A stretch of 62,000 nucleotides of DNA from Nematostella vectensis (GCF_932526225.1 NC_064047.1:14295121-14357120); one strand, 5' to 3'; shown: positions 41,201 to 56,200, numbered from the stretch's first letter. Notes: generated by a model from the letters alone, not told the origin. Translations and numbers: made by a program.

Positions 41201-44200
41201 AAAGGAGAGGTGAGGGCTTACGCGCGTCTAGATATCAGCTCAAAGGAGAGGTAAGGGCTTACGCGCGTCTAGATAACAGCTCAAAGGAGAGGTAAGAAGA
41301 GTAGGTTAGGTTACTTAAAACTGCCTTCATAGGATACTTACTTCCTGTAGCCCTTGGCAACGATGCAGAAGTTTGCCGTCACGGGCGTTTCCAGGGGGAC
41401 CGGTGTCATGGTGAGGACCGCTGGCTCAAACGTGAGCGAGGGCGCGTGCAGTTCACCACGCAGCTCAATGATACGGTACGGGTGGTCGCGATCATCGTTA
41501 AGGATGACGGGTACATGTGCGATAAATAGACCCGGGCGAGCTAAAAGGAAGAGATTTGTATAGGATAGGTATATGATGGTGTAATGATAGGTGACAAATA
41601 AAAACAGTGGCTTAAAACATAACGTCTGGCACGAGCAGAGAACGTGAACACAGTATTTTACACACATGGAAAAGTATGTGAAGACAGTATGATATTCACG
41701 TGATGAGCACGTGAACATAGTATGCTACTAAGGAGTGAAAATCACGTGAAGACATTATGATACTCACGTGGGGCGAGGAGCACGTGAACATAGTATGATA
41801 CTCACATAATGGGCACGTGTGACAGCGTGTGATGACAGTATGATACACAAATGGGGCGAACAGCACGTGAACATAGTATGATTTTCACGTGATGAGCATG
41901 TGAAGACATGTTACAAAACTGTATATTCGGTTAAATATGCTACCCTCGATAAACAAAGATTACAAAGATAGTATGATTCTCACGTGATGAACACGTGAAC
42001 ACAGCATGGTACTCACGTGGAGTGAAGAGCACACCGAGCTGGAAGGTCTCCCCGGACTCTAGAGAAATAGACGGTATGGTGCTCTTCTTGCGGGCGGAAG
42101 AGGGTGTGAAGGGTGACCCCGTCCTGTGTAGGAACTTGAAGGTGCCGTCCTCCAGGTGGGGCCCTGCCGCCTGGGTGTGGAGGGTCCACGAGAGAGGGGA
42201 GTCGCTGTTATTGACGAACATGCACCCCTAGGTAGAGGGAGGGTAAATAGTGAATACAAACAATATTTGGGAACACAATTGTTGCTAAATATTCCGTCTT
42301 GTCGAAAGGAGAAATTTAAAGTAATTAATTAATATAAAAAAACAACAGGCAAAAATACATTGATTCAGTTGAATTGAGATACTGATGACGAAATCGATGG
42401 AAGAATCATTTTGGATAAAAAAACACACGGTCTTTGTAAACCTGATCCATGAACAACCACCATGAAAATGACAAGTACAGGACAAAAGAACAACAATGGG
42501 TTTTCTTGATGCGAGCAACACAGCAGAACAAACAAAACATGAGGTAAAAAGCAATTGGAAAACCAACGTTGACGTCGACAGTAGACAACGCATATGAAGA
42601 TAATTTGGAAAGATCATCACAAGTCTCTCAATGCTAGAGTTTTATGTTCCGCATGGAACCGTGCAGAGGTTTATCGCTGGCGTTTTCTCGCAGGGACAGA
42701 GACAAGACGCTCATTAGCACGTGAAAAAAAACACAACAATATCCACCACTTGATGCACAGCTACTATAATACTATAATACTATAATACTATAATACTATA
42801 ATACTATAATACTATAATACTATAATACTATAATACTATAATACTATAATACTATAATACTATAATACTATAATACTATAATACTATAATACTATAATAC
42901 TATAATACTATAATACTATAATACTATAATACTATAAATCCAGGGACTTTGCGTAAGAAGGCGGCGGCGGCAAGAACGAAAAACAAAAACCGAAAGCTTT
43001 TATATGCTTGACATACTATGGATAAAATTAACTCTTGTTTATAGTCCCAAAATGCTAAGCATAGGAAATCATTTCTAAATTTTGAGATGATCCCTCACGA
43101 TCGCACATGATCGCAGTGTGAATTTCCAATAAACGTACACGACCGCCTGCGACCATATGGGAACCAGCCTCTACAGCACACACGTTCCGCTCTCGCTAGA
43201 CCGTGAAATGTCGTGTTTCCAAACGTCGTGGTCGAAAAAGAAACGGCTGAAATGTATCAGGCAGGGTCCATTTTGTAGTGCCTTTCACGCGTGGCTCTTG
43301 GAGTTTTCTTGTGTTTTCGGCCGTAAAAGCGCTAAATATAAAGCATTGTTTTGTCGTGTCCTCCTCGCCGTGGCTGTCGTCTAGCCCATGCTTCCTACTG
43401 TCGCGGGAAACACGTGATCAGTGGATTCTGACAGGATGCCTTGTTTGTTCGGCCGTTGTCAAATATTTTTAAACACGTGATCAGTGGATTCTGACAGGAT
43501 GCCTTGTTTGTTCGGCCGTTGTCAAATATTTTTAAACACGTGATCAGTGGATTCTGACAGGATGCCTTGTTTGTTCGGCCGATGTCAAATATTTTTAAAC
43601 ACGTTATCAGTGGATTCTGACAGGATGCCTTGTTTGTTCGGCCGTTGTCAAATATTTTTAAACAATATGCGCGCGCAAGTCTTACGTAACAAACAAACCA
43701 AACAAGAGCGCGCGATGGTAACCAAGGGAGCCGGCAAAACAACTTACGCTTAAATGGTGGGCGATTTAGACCCCGTCCGTACTTCTAAAATGTGTTTACT
43801 TGCTGTTAATGATGACTCGGTTTTTATGCTTTTTTAGGATGGTAATAGCTATTTTCAGTATTAGAGGAAAGGAAAATAAATAATTCACACTTCTTTAGAA
43901 CTTCGAAGCTCTCATTTTTTAACCTCATTTTTGTTGGTCTCATTATTGGTAAAATAGAAGAGTATTTCTAAATCTAATATTTATTTACGAAATAACGTCG
44001 TAAAAAAGGATAATTCGCACGAAGAACTAAATTCCGTCACACTGCAAAAGGCTATCATAATCTGTATTATTATCTATGCTCGAGAGTAACGCTTGGGTTA
44101 CCTGTGTGGATAGGTCGACGCCATTTTGATGAATCTCCTACCTGACGCTTGGGTTACCTGTGTGGATAAATGGACGCCATTTTGATGAATCTCCTACCTG

Positions 44201-47200
44201 AGCTCTTCCTGCTCCAGACTCAATACCCAGATCAAAGTACCCGGATGGCAGCGAGAACTCCAACCGAGTATGGGACACCTGCAGAGGTGGGCGCAGAGCC
44301 GTGGCTAGCACCCTACGGCTGGGCGTGGCTATACCCATGATGGACGGGGCAGGGGTGTCCAGTTCCGGGATGGTCCAGTTGCTCCGTGAGGGGGTGGGGG
44401 TGGGGGGAAAGGTCGAGGGGGGAGGGGAAGGTGCCATGATGTTGTTGATGGAGACAGGGATGATAAAATCGTATGCTGCCACCTGTGGAACGTTGGGATA
44501 AAGAACCTCGATCAGTTAATCAGTTACTCCTATGTTGATATTTGTATCTGATGGAATAAAGAACCTCGATCAGTTACTCCTATGTTGTTATTTGTATCTG
44601 ATGGAATAAAGAACCTCGATCAGTTACTCCTATGTTGTTATTTGTATCTGATGGAATAAAGAACCTCGATCAGTTACTCCTATGTTGATATTTGTATCAT
44701 GATGTGATAAAGAACCTCGATCAGTTACTCCTATGTCGTTATTTGTATCTGATGGGATAAAGAACCTCGATCAGTTACTCCTATGTCGTTATTTGTATCT
44801 GATGGAATAAAAAACCTAGATCAGTTACTCCTATGTTGATATTTGTATCATGATGTGATAAAGAACCTCCATCAGTTACTCCTATGTTGTTATTTGTATC
44901 TGATGGAATAAAGAACCTCGATCAGTTACTCCTATGTTGTTATTTGTATCTGATGGAATAAAGAACCTCGATCAGTTACTCCTATGTTGATATTTGTATC
45001 ATGATGTGATAAAGAACTTCCATCAGTTACTCCTATGTTGTTATTTGTATCTGGAATCCATGTGTCGTGACTACTAACTTTTATTTATCGGGATCTGGTA
45101 GCCCCATTCTTGATATGTTTTAGACATTTAGATTTGTTCTTGTTTCTTTTATTGCCGCAGAAAATCTTTCGCGGCTAGTTTTGCAACATCTTTTCAGGAG
45201 CGGGACAACTTCTAGAGTATCGGATGTGATTAGGTACCTTTTTTATTGATCAATCAGCGCGCTCCGAAATGTGGAGTTCCCCAGAGCCCTTCGTTTGGCG
45301 ACGCATGCGCAGAAATAAGAAGGGCTCTGGGGACGAGATAGATTTATCTGCCGTTTATACGTTACCCACGGACCACTTCGAGTTACGACACATGGATTCT
45401 CGAGTGCAAATGTATATGAAACATGTGTATCATGTGACAAGCTGTTACCTCCGAAGGTGAGAACTCCAACGCACAACTTATCGACTGCTGGCCCTCCAGG
45501 GCGAGACAATAGATGCCGTCTCCACGATATATCGGCTCCTCTGAAGAAAAGCATAGAGAACGGTATCACATTCACACGGACCTAAAGTCTGAACCTACGC
45601 CCGTGACGCTCAGGTTTTCGCTTATTTTTATTGTATTCTTAATCGTGAGTAGTCTAATCTAAATCGTGAGTAACTAAGAGTGTAAATGAAAATAAAAACA
45701 CAGTCTGGCTCGGACCGTAAACCCTGGCTCGGACCTTACCGTCCTCATCAGCATCGAGGAACTTGAGGGTGAAGTCCATGTAGCGTGACATGTCAAGGAC
45801 AAGTTCCGCCCTGGTGCGCGTCTGCAACAAGAGAATAACAACGTGTAGATATAAACTTGAGAATAGCAACGAGAGAATAGCAACGAGAGAATAACAACGA
45901 GAGAATAACAACGTGAGAATAAAAACGTGAGGATACCAACAAGAGAATAACAACGTGTGAATATAAACGTGAGGATAAAAACGTGAGGATACCAACGTGA
46001 GGATACCAACGAGAGGATGACAACGTGAGAATAAAAACGTGAGAATAGCAACGAGAGAAGAAAAACGTGAGGATACCAACAAGAGAATAACAACGTGAGG
46101 ATACCAACGTGAGGATAAAAACGTGAGGATACCAACGTGAGGATACCAACGAGAGGATGACAACGTGAGAATATAAACGTGAGAATAGCAACGAGAGAAT
46201 AAAAACGTGAGAATAAAAACGTGAGGATACCAACAAGAGAATAACAACGTGAGGATACCAACGTGAGGATAAAAACGTGAGGGTACCAACGTGAGGATAC
46301 CAACGAGAGGATGACAACGTGAGAATAAAAACGTGAGAATAGCAACGAGAGAATAAAAACGTGAGAATAGCAACGAGAGAATAAAAACGCGAGAATAGCA
46401 ACGAGAGAATAAAAACGTGAGAATAGCAACGAGAGAATAAAAACGTGAGAATAGCAACGAGAGAATAAAAACGTGAGAATAGCAACGAGAGAATAAAAAC
46501 GTGAGAATAAAAACGTGAGAATAGCAACGAGAGAATAACAACGTGTAAATATAAACGTGAGAATAGCAACGAGAGAATAACAACGTGAGAATAAAAACGT
46601 GAGGATACCAACAAGAGAATAACAACGTGTGAATATAAACGTGAGGATAAAAACGTGAGGATACCAACGTGAGGATACCAACGAGAGGATGACAACGTGA
46701 GAATAAAAACGTGAGAATAGCAACGAGAGAAGAAAAACGTGAGGATACCAACAAGAGAATAACAACGTGAGGATACCAACGTGAGGATAAAAACGTGAGG
46801 ATACCAACGTGAGGATACCAACGAGAGGATGACAACGTGAGAATATAAACGTGAGAATAGCAACGAGAGAATAAAAACGTGAGAATAAAAACGTGAGGAT
46901 ACCAACAAGAGAATAACAACGTGAGGATACCAACGTGAGGATAAAAACGTGAGGGTACCAACGTGAGGATACCAACGAGAGGATGACAACGTGAGAATAA
47001 AAACGTGAGAATAGCAACGAGAGAATAAAAACGTGAGAATAGCAACGAGAGAATAAAAACGCGAGAATAGCAACGAGAGAATAAAAACGTGAGAATAGCA
47101 ACGAGAGAATAAAAACGTGAGAATAGCAACGAGAGAATAAAAACGTGAGAATAGCAACGAGAGAATAAAAACGTGAGAATAAAAACGTGAGAATAGCAAC

Positions 47201-50200
47201 GAGAGAATAACAACGTGTAAATATAAACGTGAGAATAGCAACGAGAGAATAACAACGTGAGAATAAAAACGTGAGGATACCAACAAGAGAATAACAACGT
47301 GTAAATATAAACGTGAGAATAGCAACGAGAGAATAACAACGTGAGAATAAAAACGTGAGGATACCAACAAGAGAATAACAACGTGAGGATACCAACGTGA
47401 GGATAAAAACGTGAGGATACCAACGTGAGGATACCAACGAGAGGATGACAACGTGAGAATAAAAACGTGAGGATACCAACGTGAAGATAACAACGTGAGG
47501 ATACCAACGAGAGGATGACAACGTGAAAATAAAAACGTGAGGATACCAACGTGAAGATAAAAACGTGAGGATACCAAAGTGAGGATAACAACGAGAAAAT
47601 AACAACGAGAAAATAACGTCAGAATAACGTGATAATAAAAACGTGAGGATACCAACGTGAGGATAACAACGTGAGGATAACAACGTGAGGATACCAACGT
47701 GAGGATAACAACGTGAGGATGACAACGTGAGGGTAACAACGTGAGGATAACAACGTGAGGATGACAACGTGAGGATAACAACGTGAGGATGACAACGTGA
47801 GGGTAACAACGTGAGGATAACAACGTGAGGATAACAACGTGAGGATAACAACGTGAGGATACCAACGTGAGGATAACAACGTGAGGATACCAACGTGAGG
47901 ATAACAACGTGAGGATACCAACGTGAGGATAACAACGTGAGGATACCAACGTGAGGATAACAACGTGAGGATAACAACGTGAGGATGACAACGTGAGGAT
48001 GACAACGTGAGGGTAACAACGTGAGGATGAGAATGTGAGGATAACAACGTGAGGATGAGAATGTGAGGATGACAACGTGAGAATAACAACGTGAGAATGA
48101 CGTGAGAATAACAGCGTGAGAACAATACGTTTTTAGATACTCTACAAGGAACGAAGGTCTCCTTTCCCCACGGAGAGAACGGCAGAAAGCTTGACACAAA
48201 TTCTTTTAAGAATAAATAAAAGACTTTCTAAAGCGAGACATGGCTCCCCAAATAACGGGTGAACTTGTGTCTTTGCTTTACTAATAACACGAGAAAGCGA
48301 GGCAGGACTTCTAGAAAACGACAGAAAGCGTGACAAGACTTCCTGAAAACGGTAGAAAGCGTGACAAGACTTCCTGAAAACGGTAGAAAGCGTGACGCGA
48401 CTTCCTGAAAACGGGAGAGAGCGTGACACGGCTTCTTGAAAACAGTAGAAAGCGTGGCAAGACTTCCTGAAAACGAGAAAGCGTGGCAAGACTCCCTGAA
48501 AACGGGAGAAGCCGTGACATGATTTTTTTCTGAAAACGGGAGGAGGCGTGACAAGACTCCTGAAAACGGGAGAAAGTGTGGCACGACTTTCTTTAAACGG
48601 AAGAAAGCATGGCAAGACTTCCTGAAAACGGGAGAAAGCGTGACAAGACTTCCTGTAAACGGTAGAAAGCGTGATACGACTTTCTGAAAACGGGAGAAAG
48701 CGTGACAAGACTTCCTATAAACGGGAGAGAGCGTGACAAGACTTCCTGAAAACGGTAGAAAGCGTGACACGACTTTCTGAAAACGGGAGAAATCGTGACA
48801 CGACCTCCTGAAAACTGAAAACGGTTAGAAGCGTGACACGACTTTCTAAAAACGGTAGAAAGCGTGACACGACTTTCTGAAAACGGGCGAAAGCATGACA
48901 CGACCTCCTAAAAACGGGAGAAAGCGTGACACGACCTCCTGAAAACGGTTGGAAGCGTGACAAGACTTTCTTAAAACGGTAAAAAGCGTGACAAGACATT
49001 CTGAAAACGGTAGAAAGCGTGACAAGACTTTCTAAATAATGGAAGAACTCTTAAGAACTCGTGGGACCACGAATAATGGGAGAACGCATGACAAGGCTAA
49101 GCTCTTACCATGTTCCTCATTGTGAACGGGGCCGTCGCCAAAGCTCCACAATACACGCCGCCAAGACGAAAGGTTTCCTGATTAAACAAAGCAGATAACA
49201 ATCTTGGCACTGTGGGTACAACAGACCAATAACTAGCTACAAAGAGCCTTCTAGCAGAGCTAAGCTGGCTGTTACTACCACGGAACATGTCTACTCACCG
49301 CATCAATGTCAACACACGGTGGCTCTATTTGGGGGCTCTACCTGGTTGTTACTACCATGGTTACTCACCACATCAATGTCAACACACGGTGGCTCTACAG
49401 TCCCTCCCACACGAAGGGATATCATCTTGCCTCCACGCACGTTGACTTGGATATGAGTGTCAAACTTGTGTATGGTGTCGGGGCTGAAGTGAACCTATAA
49501 CATAAAAAGTGCTCTTAGTAACCTCCATGGCTCGTGTGATACAATATGTCATTTGTAGCGCGCGTAGCGGTGCAAAGAAGGGGGGACTTCTCTCTCCAGC
49601 TTGTCAATAGCCAAAGCAATAACTCCACGTCGGGGCTATCTTCTGAAACTACAGCAAATGTATATTAAGAGGATATCCTCGGCTTGATGCATTTGTCTTG
49701 TGAGCATGGGAGCGTATATAGAACCTAGGCTATACTAATCTTTGGCCGTTACTGGACTGAGATACGCTCGGGATCTGACTATCACTCAAATACTCAGCAG
49801 GTTGGAGCAGTGTTAAAACTGTCAGACGCGGAGGTCACGAGAGTGATACCTCTTCCTACTCACTCAAGCTTGATAACTTTGTGTAAGGTATCATGTCTCT
49901 AAATATTTTACATAACATTTGAGACCCTACGTGATGGACGAATAGAAGTATAAAACAGTATTGGTTTTGAGGGAGAGATCTTTTAGGATACATTGAAAAC
50001 ACGAAAGAACATTAAAATACGTAACTGGAATTTACACACATCCCTGCAAGCTATTGGTAAACTGAGAAAGCTATTGGTAGAGAGAAATACTGGCTTACCA
50101 CAAGTTCAGTCGATCCGCCAACAGGAACAACGCCCTCCTTTGGGACAATGACCATACCACGAATAGGATGGGTGTCTACTACCTGTAGGCGCAGAGGAGA

Positions 50201-53200
50201 ACAAACAGCGTTGAATAGCATGCTTTAATGTCAGAGTGGCGCATTCTGTGGCACGGGCCGCGCTCCCCAAGCACGAGTACTGGTCTCAACCCCGGGTCAG
50301 GTTAACTTGGGAGTTAATCAGGTATAAAACCTTGGCTCTTTACATCGGTGACTGTGAATCCCTTAACATTAACCTGTATTGGATGCCTTAAAAAACCACT
50401 GGGGTCGCTGTCACTGTGCTAAATCGCACTCGTTTACATGATTGTAAACTTGGTGGAGTAGTCTGTATCTATATGCTGAATGCAAAAATTAAGTGGCACA
50501 TGAATCGCTTGGAGACCGACTTTGCTAAAAGTGCCAAGTATTAAATAGACACCATTCATTCGTTCATTATTCATTGAATTGACTTGGATGCTGAGAAAAA
50601 TGTAATCCATGCAAAGAACATTTTCAAAATTACAGCGTATGGCCGTATTTTTTATGTCGGAGTTCCTTTATTCCGTGCGTAACGTACCTCGAAATAGGCG
50701 TGGTTCTGCCCCGTGTTCTTAATAGACACGCTCTTGGTGGTGGTGAGGTTGAGCGCAACCGGGCCGAACAGGAGACGCCTCTCCACAAACGCGCAGTGAG
50801 CAGAGCCAACCTGACACAATTACAAAGTACAGACAAGCTTATTTTTTTACAACGCAAATGATCTGACAAATCACATGCATATCATTCCATTCCAAGTGCC
50901 CCCAGCTGCACTACGGTATAAGTTATGGGAAAATACGAGTCCGTAAGCTAAGAAGCCAGAGGCACTAAATGGTAAAAAAGAAAACCTTGATAGAAGGGAG
51001 AGGGTAGGGAGAAACGACAATACGACGATAGGCCCTATTATAACCGATGTTTCTCTATACTATACGTCTCTTTTACCACATAAATTAAATGTAATAATAA
51101 TACTAGTCATCTCGCTTAACCAACTGACCACGAGTTAGTCCGTTGTTGTATTTTTATACCGATGTTTCGCATGGGTGCACATGGAATAGTCTATCTTCAT
51201 GCGTTATTATCACTGTACTTTTGCAAAGCATCGTCTCTCTTCCTGTGTTATTACTACGGTACCTTTGCAAAGCATTGTCTCCCTTCCTGTGTTATTACCA
51301 GTGTACCTTTGCAAAGTATTGTCTATCTTCCTGTGTTATTACTACGGTACCTTTGCAAAGCATTGTCTCTCTTCCTGTGTTATTACTACGGTACCTTTGC
51401 AAAGTATTGTCTCTCTTCCTGTGTTATTACTACTGTACCTTTGCAAAGCATTGTCTCTCTTCCTGTGTTATTACCACTGTACCTTTGCAAAGCATTGTCT
51501 CTCTTCCTGTGTTATTACTACGGTACCATTGCAAAGTATTGTCTCTCTTTCCTGTGTTATTACCACTGTACCTTTGCAAAGTATTGTCTCTCTTCCTGTG
51601 TTATTACTACTGTACCTTTGCAAAGTATTGTCTCTCTTTCCTGTGTTATTACTACGGTACCTTTGCAAAGTATTGTCTCTCTTCCTGTGTTATTACTACT
51701 GTACCTTTGCAAAGTATTGTCTCTCTTCCTGTGTTATTACTACTGTACCTTTGCAAAGTATTGTCTCTCTTCCTGTGTTATTACTACTGTACCTTTGCAA
51801 AGTATTGTCTCTCTTGCTGTGTTATTACTACTGTACCTTTGCAAAGTATTGTCTCTCTTCCTGTGTTATTACTACTGTACCTTTGCAAAGTATTGTCTCT
51901 CTTCCTGTGTTATTACTACTGTACCTTTGCAAAGTATTGTCTCTCTTCCTATGTTATTACTACTGTACCTTTGCAAAGCATTGTCTCTCTTCCTGTGTTA
52001 TTACTGCTGTACCTTTGCAAAGTATTGTCTCTCTTCCTGTGTTATTACTACTGTACCTTTGCAAAGTATTGTCTCTCTTGCTGTGTTATTACTACTGTAC
52101 CTTTGCAAAGTATTGTCTCTCTTCCTGTGTTATTACTACTGTACCTTTGCAAAGTATTGTCTCTCTTCCTGTGTTATTACTACTGTACCTTTGCAAAGTA
52201 TTGTCTCTCTTGCTGTGTTATTACTACTGTACCTTTGCAAAGTATTGTCTCTCTTGCTGTGTTATTACTACTGTACCTTTGCAAAGTATTGTCTCTCTTC
52301 CTGTGTTATTACTACTGTACCTTTGCAAAGTATTGTCTCTCTTGCTGTGTTATTACTACTGTACCTTTGCAAAGTATTGTCTCTCTTCCTGTGTTATTAC
52401 TACTGTACCTTTGCAAAGTATTGTCTCTCTTCCTGTGTTATTACTACTGTACCTTTGCAAAGTATTGTCTCTCTTGCTGTGTTATTACTACTGTACCTTT
52501 GCAAAGTATTGTCTCTCTTGCTGTGTTATTACTACTGTACCTTTGCAAAGTATTGTCTCTCTTGCTGTGTTATTACTACTGTACCTTTGCAAAGTATTGT
52601 CTCTCTTCCTGTGTTATTACTACTGTACCTTTGCAAAGTATTGTCTCTCTTCCTATGTTATTACTGCTGTACCTTTGCAAAGTATTGTCTCTTTTCCTGT
52701 GTTATTACTACTGTACCTTTGCAAAGCATTGTCTCTCTTTCCTGTGTTATTACTACGGTACCTTTGCAAAGCATTGTCTCTCTTCCTGTGTTATTACTAC
52801 TGTACCTTTGCAAAGCATTGTCTCTCTTCCTGTGTTATTACTATTGTACCTTTGCAAAGCATTGTCTCTCTTCCTGTGTTATTACTGCTGTACCTTTGCA
52901 AAGCATTGTCTCTCTTCCTGTGTTATTACTATTGTACCTTTGCAAAGTATTGTCTCTCTTGCTGTGTTATTACTGCTGTACCTTTGCAAAGCATTGTCTC
53001 TCTTCCTGTGTTATTACTACTGTACCTTTGCAAAGTATTGTCTCTCTTCCTGTGTTATTACTACGGTACCTTTGCAAAGTATTGTCTCTCTTCGTGTGTT
53101 ATTACTATTGTACCTTTGCAAAGCATTGTCTCTCTTCCTGTGTTATTACTACTGTACCTTTGCAAAGCATTGTCTCTCTTCCTGTGTTATTACTATTGTA

Positions 53201-56200
53201 CCTTTGCAAAGCATTGTCTCTCTTCCTGTGTTATTACTGCTGTACCTTTGCAAAGCATTGTCTCTCTTCCTGTGTTATTACTATTGTACCTTTGCAAAGT
53301 ATTGTCTCTCTTGCTGTGTTATTACTGCTGTACCTTTGCAAAGCATTGTCTCTCTTCCTGTGTTATTACTACTGTACCTTTGCAAAGTATTGTCTCTCTT
53401 CCTGTGTTATTACTACGGTACCTTTGCAAAGTATTGTCTCTCTTCCTGTGTTATTACTATTGTACCTTTGCAAAGCATTGTCTCTCTTCCTGTGTTATTA
53501 CTACTGTACCTTTGCAAAGCATTGTCTCTCTTCCTGTGTTATTACTGCTGTACCTTAGCAAAGCATTGTCTCTCTTCCTGTGTTATTACTACTGTACCTT
53601 TGCAAAGCATTGTCTCTCTTGCTGTGTTATTACTGCTGTACCTTTGCAAAGCATTGTCTCTCTTGCTGTGTTATTACTACTGTACCTTTGCAAAGTATTG
53701 TCTCTCTTCCTGTGTTATTACTACTGTACCTTTGCAAAGCATTGTCTCTCTTGCTGTGTTATTACTACTGTACCTTTGCAAAGCATTGTCTCTCTTCCTG
53801 TGTTATTACTACTGTACCTTTGCAAAGCATTGTCTCTCTTCCTGTGTTATTACTACTGTACCTTTGCGAGGCATTGCAACCTCTTCTGTGTACCATTGTT
53901 GACATGTAGTTGGAAGATGGTCTCGTCAGGAGCCGAGTAGGTTGGCATGTAAGTCACTTGACACACGAGGTTTGTGAAGGCATCCACGGTCCCTAAATAA
54001 GCCAAGGAAATACAGTAAGTACCACCAAAATACACCTGCTACCTTAACTCAACGAGTTTGACTAAAGTAGACATGCGCAAGTTAACAAATAGATCTCATT
54101 TTTGCGTGCGTCTGTCCTCTAATAGATGAAACGAGACGCAGTCTTAAGAATGATAAGATTCTTTTATATTCAACAGAGGAAAAAAAAGCATTCTCACGGA
54201 CTTTAACAGAAAGGAGAATGCCTACCTTGGGAAGGCCTGATCGAGAAAGCCGTCCCATTACCGTCGGGAACTGGTGCCCAGGAAAACTCAGCTGGGTAGT
54301 TCCTCTTGTTGATAAGGGATATGGACCCCTGCAGACCCGACTCGCTAAGCATGCAGGGACATGGCTTGACCGTGAGGGACTCCGCCGAGAGTTCTAAGTC
54401 TACAGTGACGACTTGGGCCAGTACGACTATATGCTGGTGGTGGCGACCATTGATCGTGTAGTTCACGCTCCTGTTACGGAAAATTATACAAAAGTAAGAT
54501 GGTCAATTTAGCAATACTATTATTTTTCCTGTCCTTAAAAAAAGGCTAATCACGCCGCCATTTTATGCTTCCCGCTCAATGCCAAGTCACACAATAACGA
54601 AAACACAAAAACGCATCAGACCGCAATCGCAGATCGTTATTTTCAAGTTTTCAAGTAAATAAACCGTTTATTTTTAATTATAAACAATAAGTTCATTCCA
54701 CATTATTCAAAGAGTGTCTGTCAGCCGCCATTTTGTCATCCTAGCATAGTGTCAAGTACGAGAAAGGATCCATCGTGTTATCCTAGCAAAGTGCAAAGTG
54801 TGAGAAAGGATCCATCGTGTTATCCTAGCAAAGTGCAAAGTGTGAGAAAGGATCCACCGTGTCAACCTAGCATGGTGTCAAGTACGAGAAAGGATCCATC
54901 GTGTCATCCTAGCATAGTGTCAAGTACGAGAAAGGATCCATCGTGTTATCCTAGCAAAGTGCCAAGTGCGAGAAAGGATCCATCGTGTCATCCTAGCAAA
55001 GTTTGAGAAAGGATCCATCGTTTCATCCTAGCAATGTGCCAAGTGTGAGAAAGGATCCATCGTGTCTTCCTAGCAAAGTGTGAGAAAGGACCCATCGTGT
55101 CTTCCTAGCAAAGTGCGAGAAAGGATCCATCGTGTCATCCTAGCAAAGTGTGAGAAAGGATCCATCGTGTCTTCCTAGCATAGTGCCAAGTGCGAGAAAG
55201 GATCCATCGTGTCATCCTAGTAAAGTCTGAGAAAAGATCCATCGTTTCATCCTAGCAAAGTGTGAGAAAGGATCCATCGTGTCATCCTAGCAATGTGCGA
55301 GAAAGGATCCATCGTGTCATCCTAGCAATGTGCGAGAAAGGATCCATCGTGTCATCCTAGCAATGTGTGAGAAAGGATCCATCGTGTCATCCTAGCAAAG
55401 TGCAAAGTGCGAGAAAGGATCCATCGTGTCATCCTAGCAAAGTGTGAGAAAGGATCCATCGTGTCATCCTAGCAATGTGCGAGAAAGGATCCATCGTGTC
55501 ATCCTAGCAAAGTGTGAGAAAGGATCCATCGTGTCATCCTAGCAAAGTGCAAAGTGCGAGAAAGGATCCATCGTGTCATCCTAGCAAAGTGTGAGAAAGG
55601 ATCCATCGTGTCATCCTAGCAAAGTGCGAGAAAGGATCCATCGTGTCATCCTAGCAAAGTGTGAGAAAGGATCCATCGTGTCATCCTAGCAAAGTGTCAA
55701 GTACGAGAAAGGATCCATCGTGTTATCCTAGCAAAGTGCAAAGTGTGAGAAAGGATCCATCGTGTCAACCTAGCATGGGGTCAAGTACGAGAAAGGATCC
55801 ATCGTGTCACCCTAGCATAGTGTCAAGTACGAGACAGGATCCATCGTGTTATCCTAGCAAAGTGCAAAGTGCGAGAAAGGATCCATCGTGTCATCCTAGC
55901 AAAGTGTGAGAAAGGATCCATCGTGTCATCCTAGCAAAGTGTCAAGTACGAGAAAGGATCCATCGTGTTAACCTAGCAAAGTGCAAAGTGTGAGAAAGGA
56001 TCCATCGTGTCAACCTAGCATGGTGTCAAGTACGAGAAAGGATCCATCGTGTCATCCTAGCATAGTGTCAAGTACGAGAAAGGATCAATCGTGTTATCCT
56101 AGCAAAGTTTAAGAAAGGATCCATCGTTTCATCCTAGCAATGTGCCAAGTGTGAAAAAGGATCCATCGTGTCTTCCTAGCAAAGTGTGAGAAAGGACCCA

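Noticed and set aside
45654-48199. Frames of 645-841 codons on the - strand
   Set aside because: Products of the 12-bp array, which has no stop codon in these phases. Exon 45740-45821 is the only supported coding part.
50220-50600. tRNA-like or SINE promoter boxes
   Set aside because: Only weak resemblance to a B box; no cloverleaf could be folded by eye.
51143-53940. Three overlapping + strand frames of 798-919 codons
   Set aside because: All three phases of the 44-bp array are open and encode the same phrase. The real coding strand here is -.
54749-55909. Frames of 82-85 codons with repeated RKDPSCYPSK phrase
   Set aside because: Arise from the GGATCC-bearing minisatellite and lie antisense to the gene.
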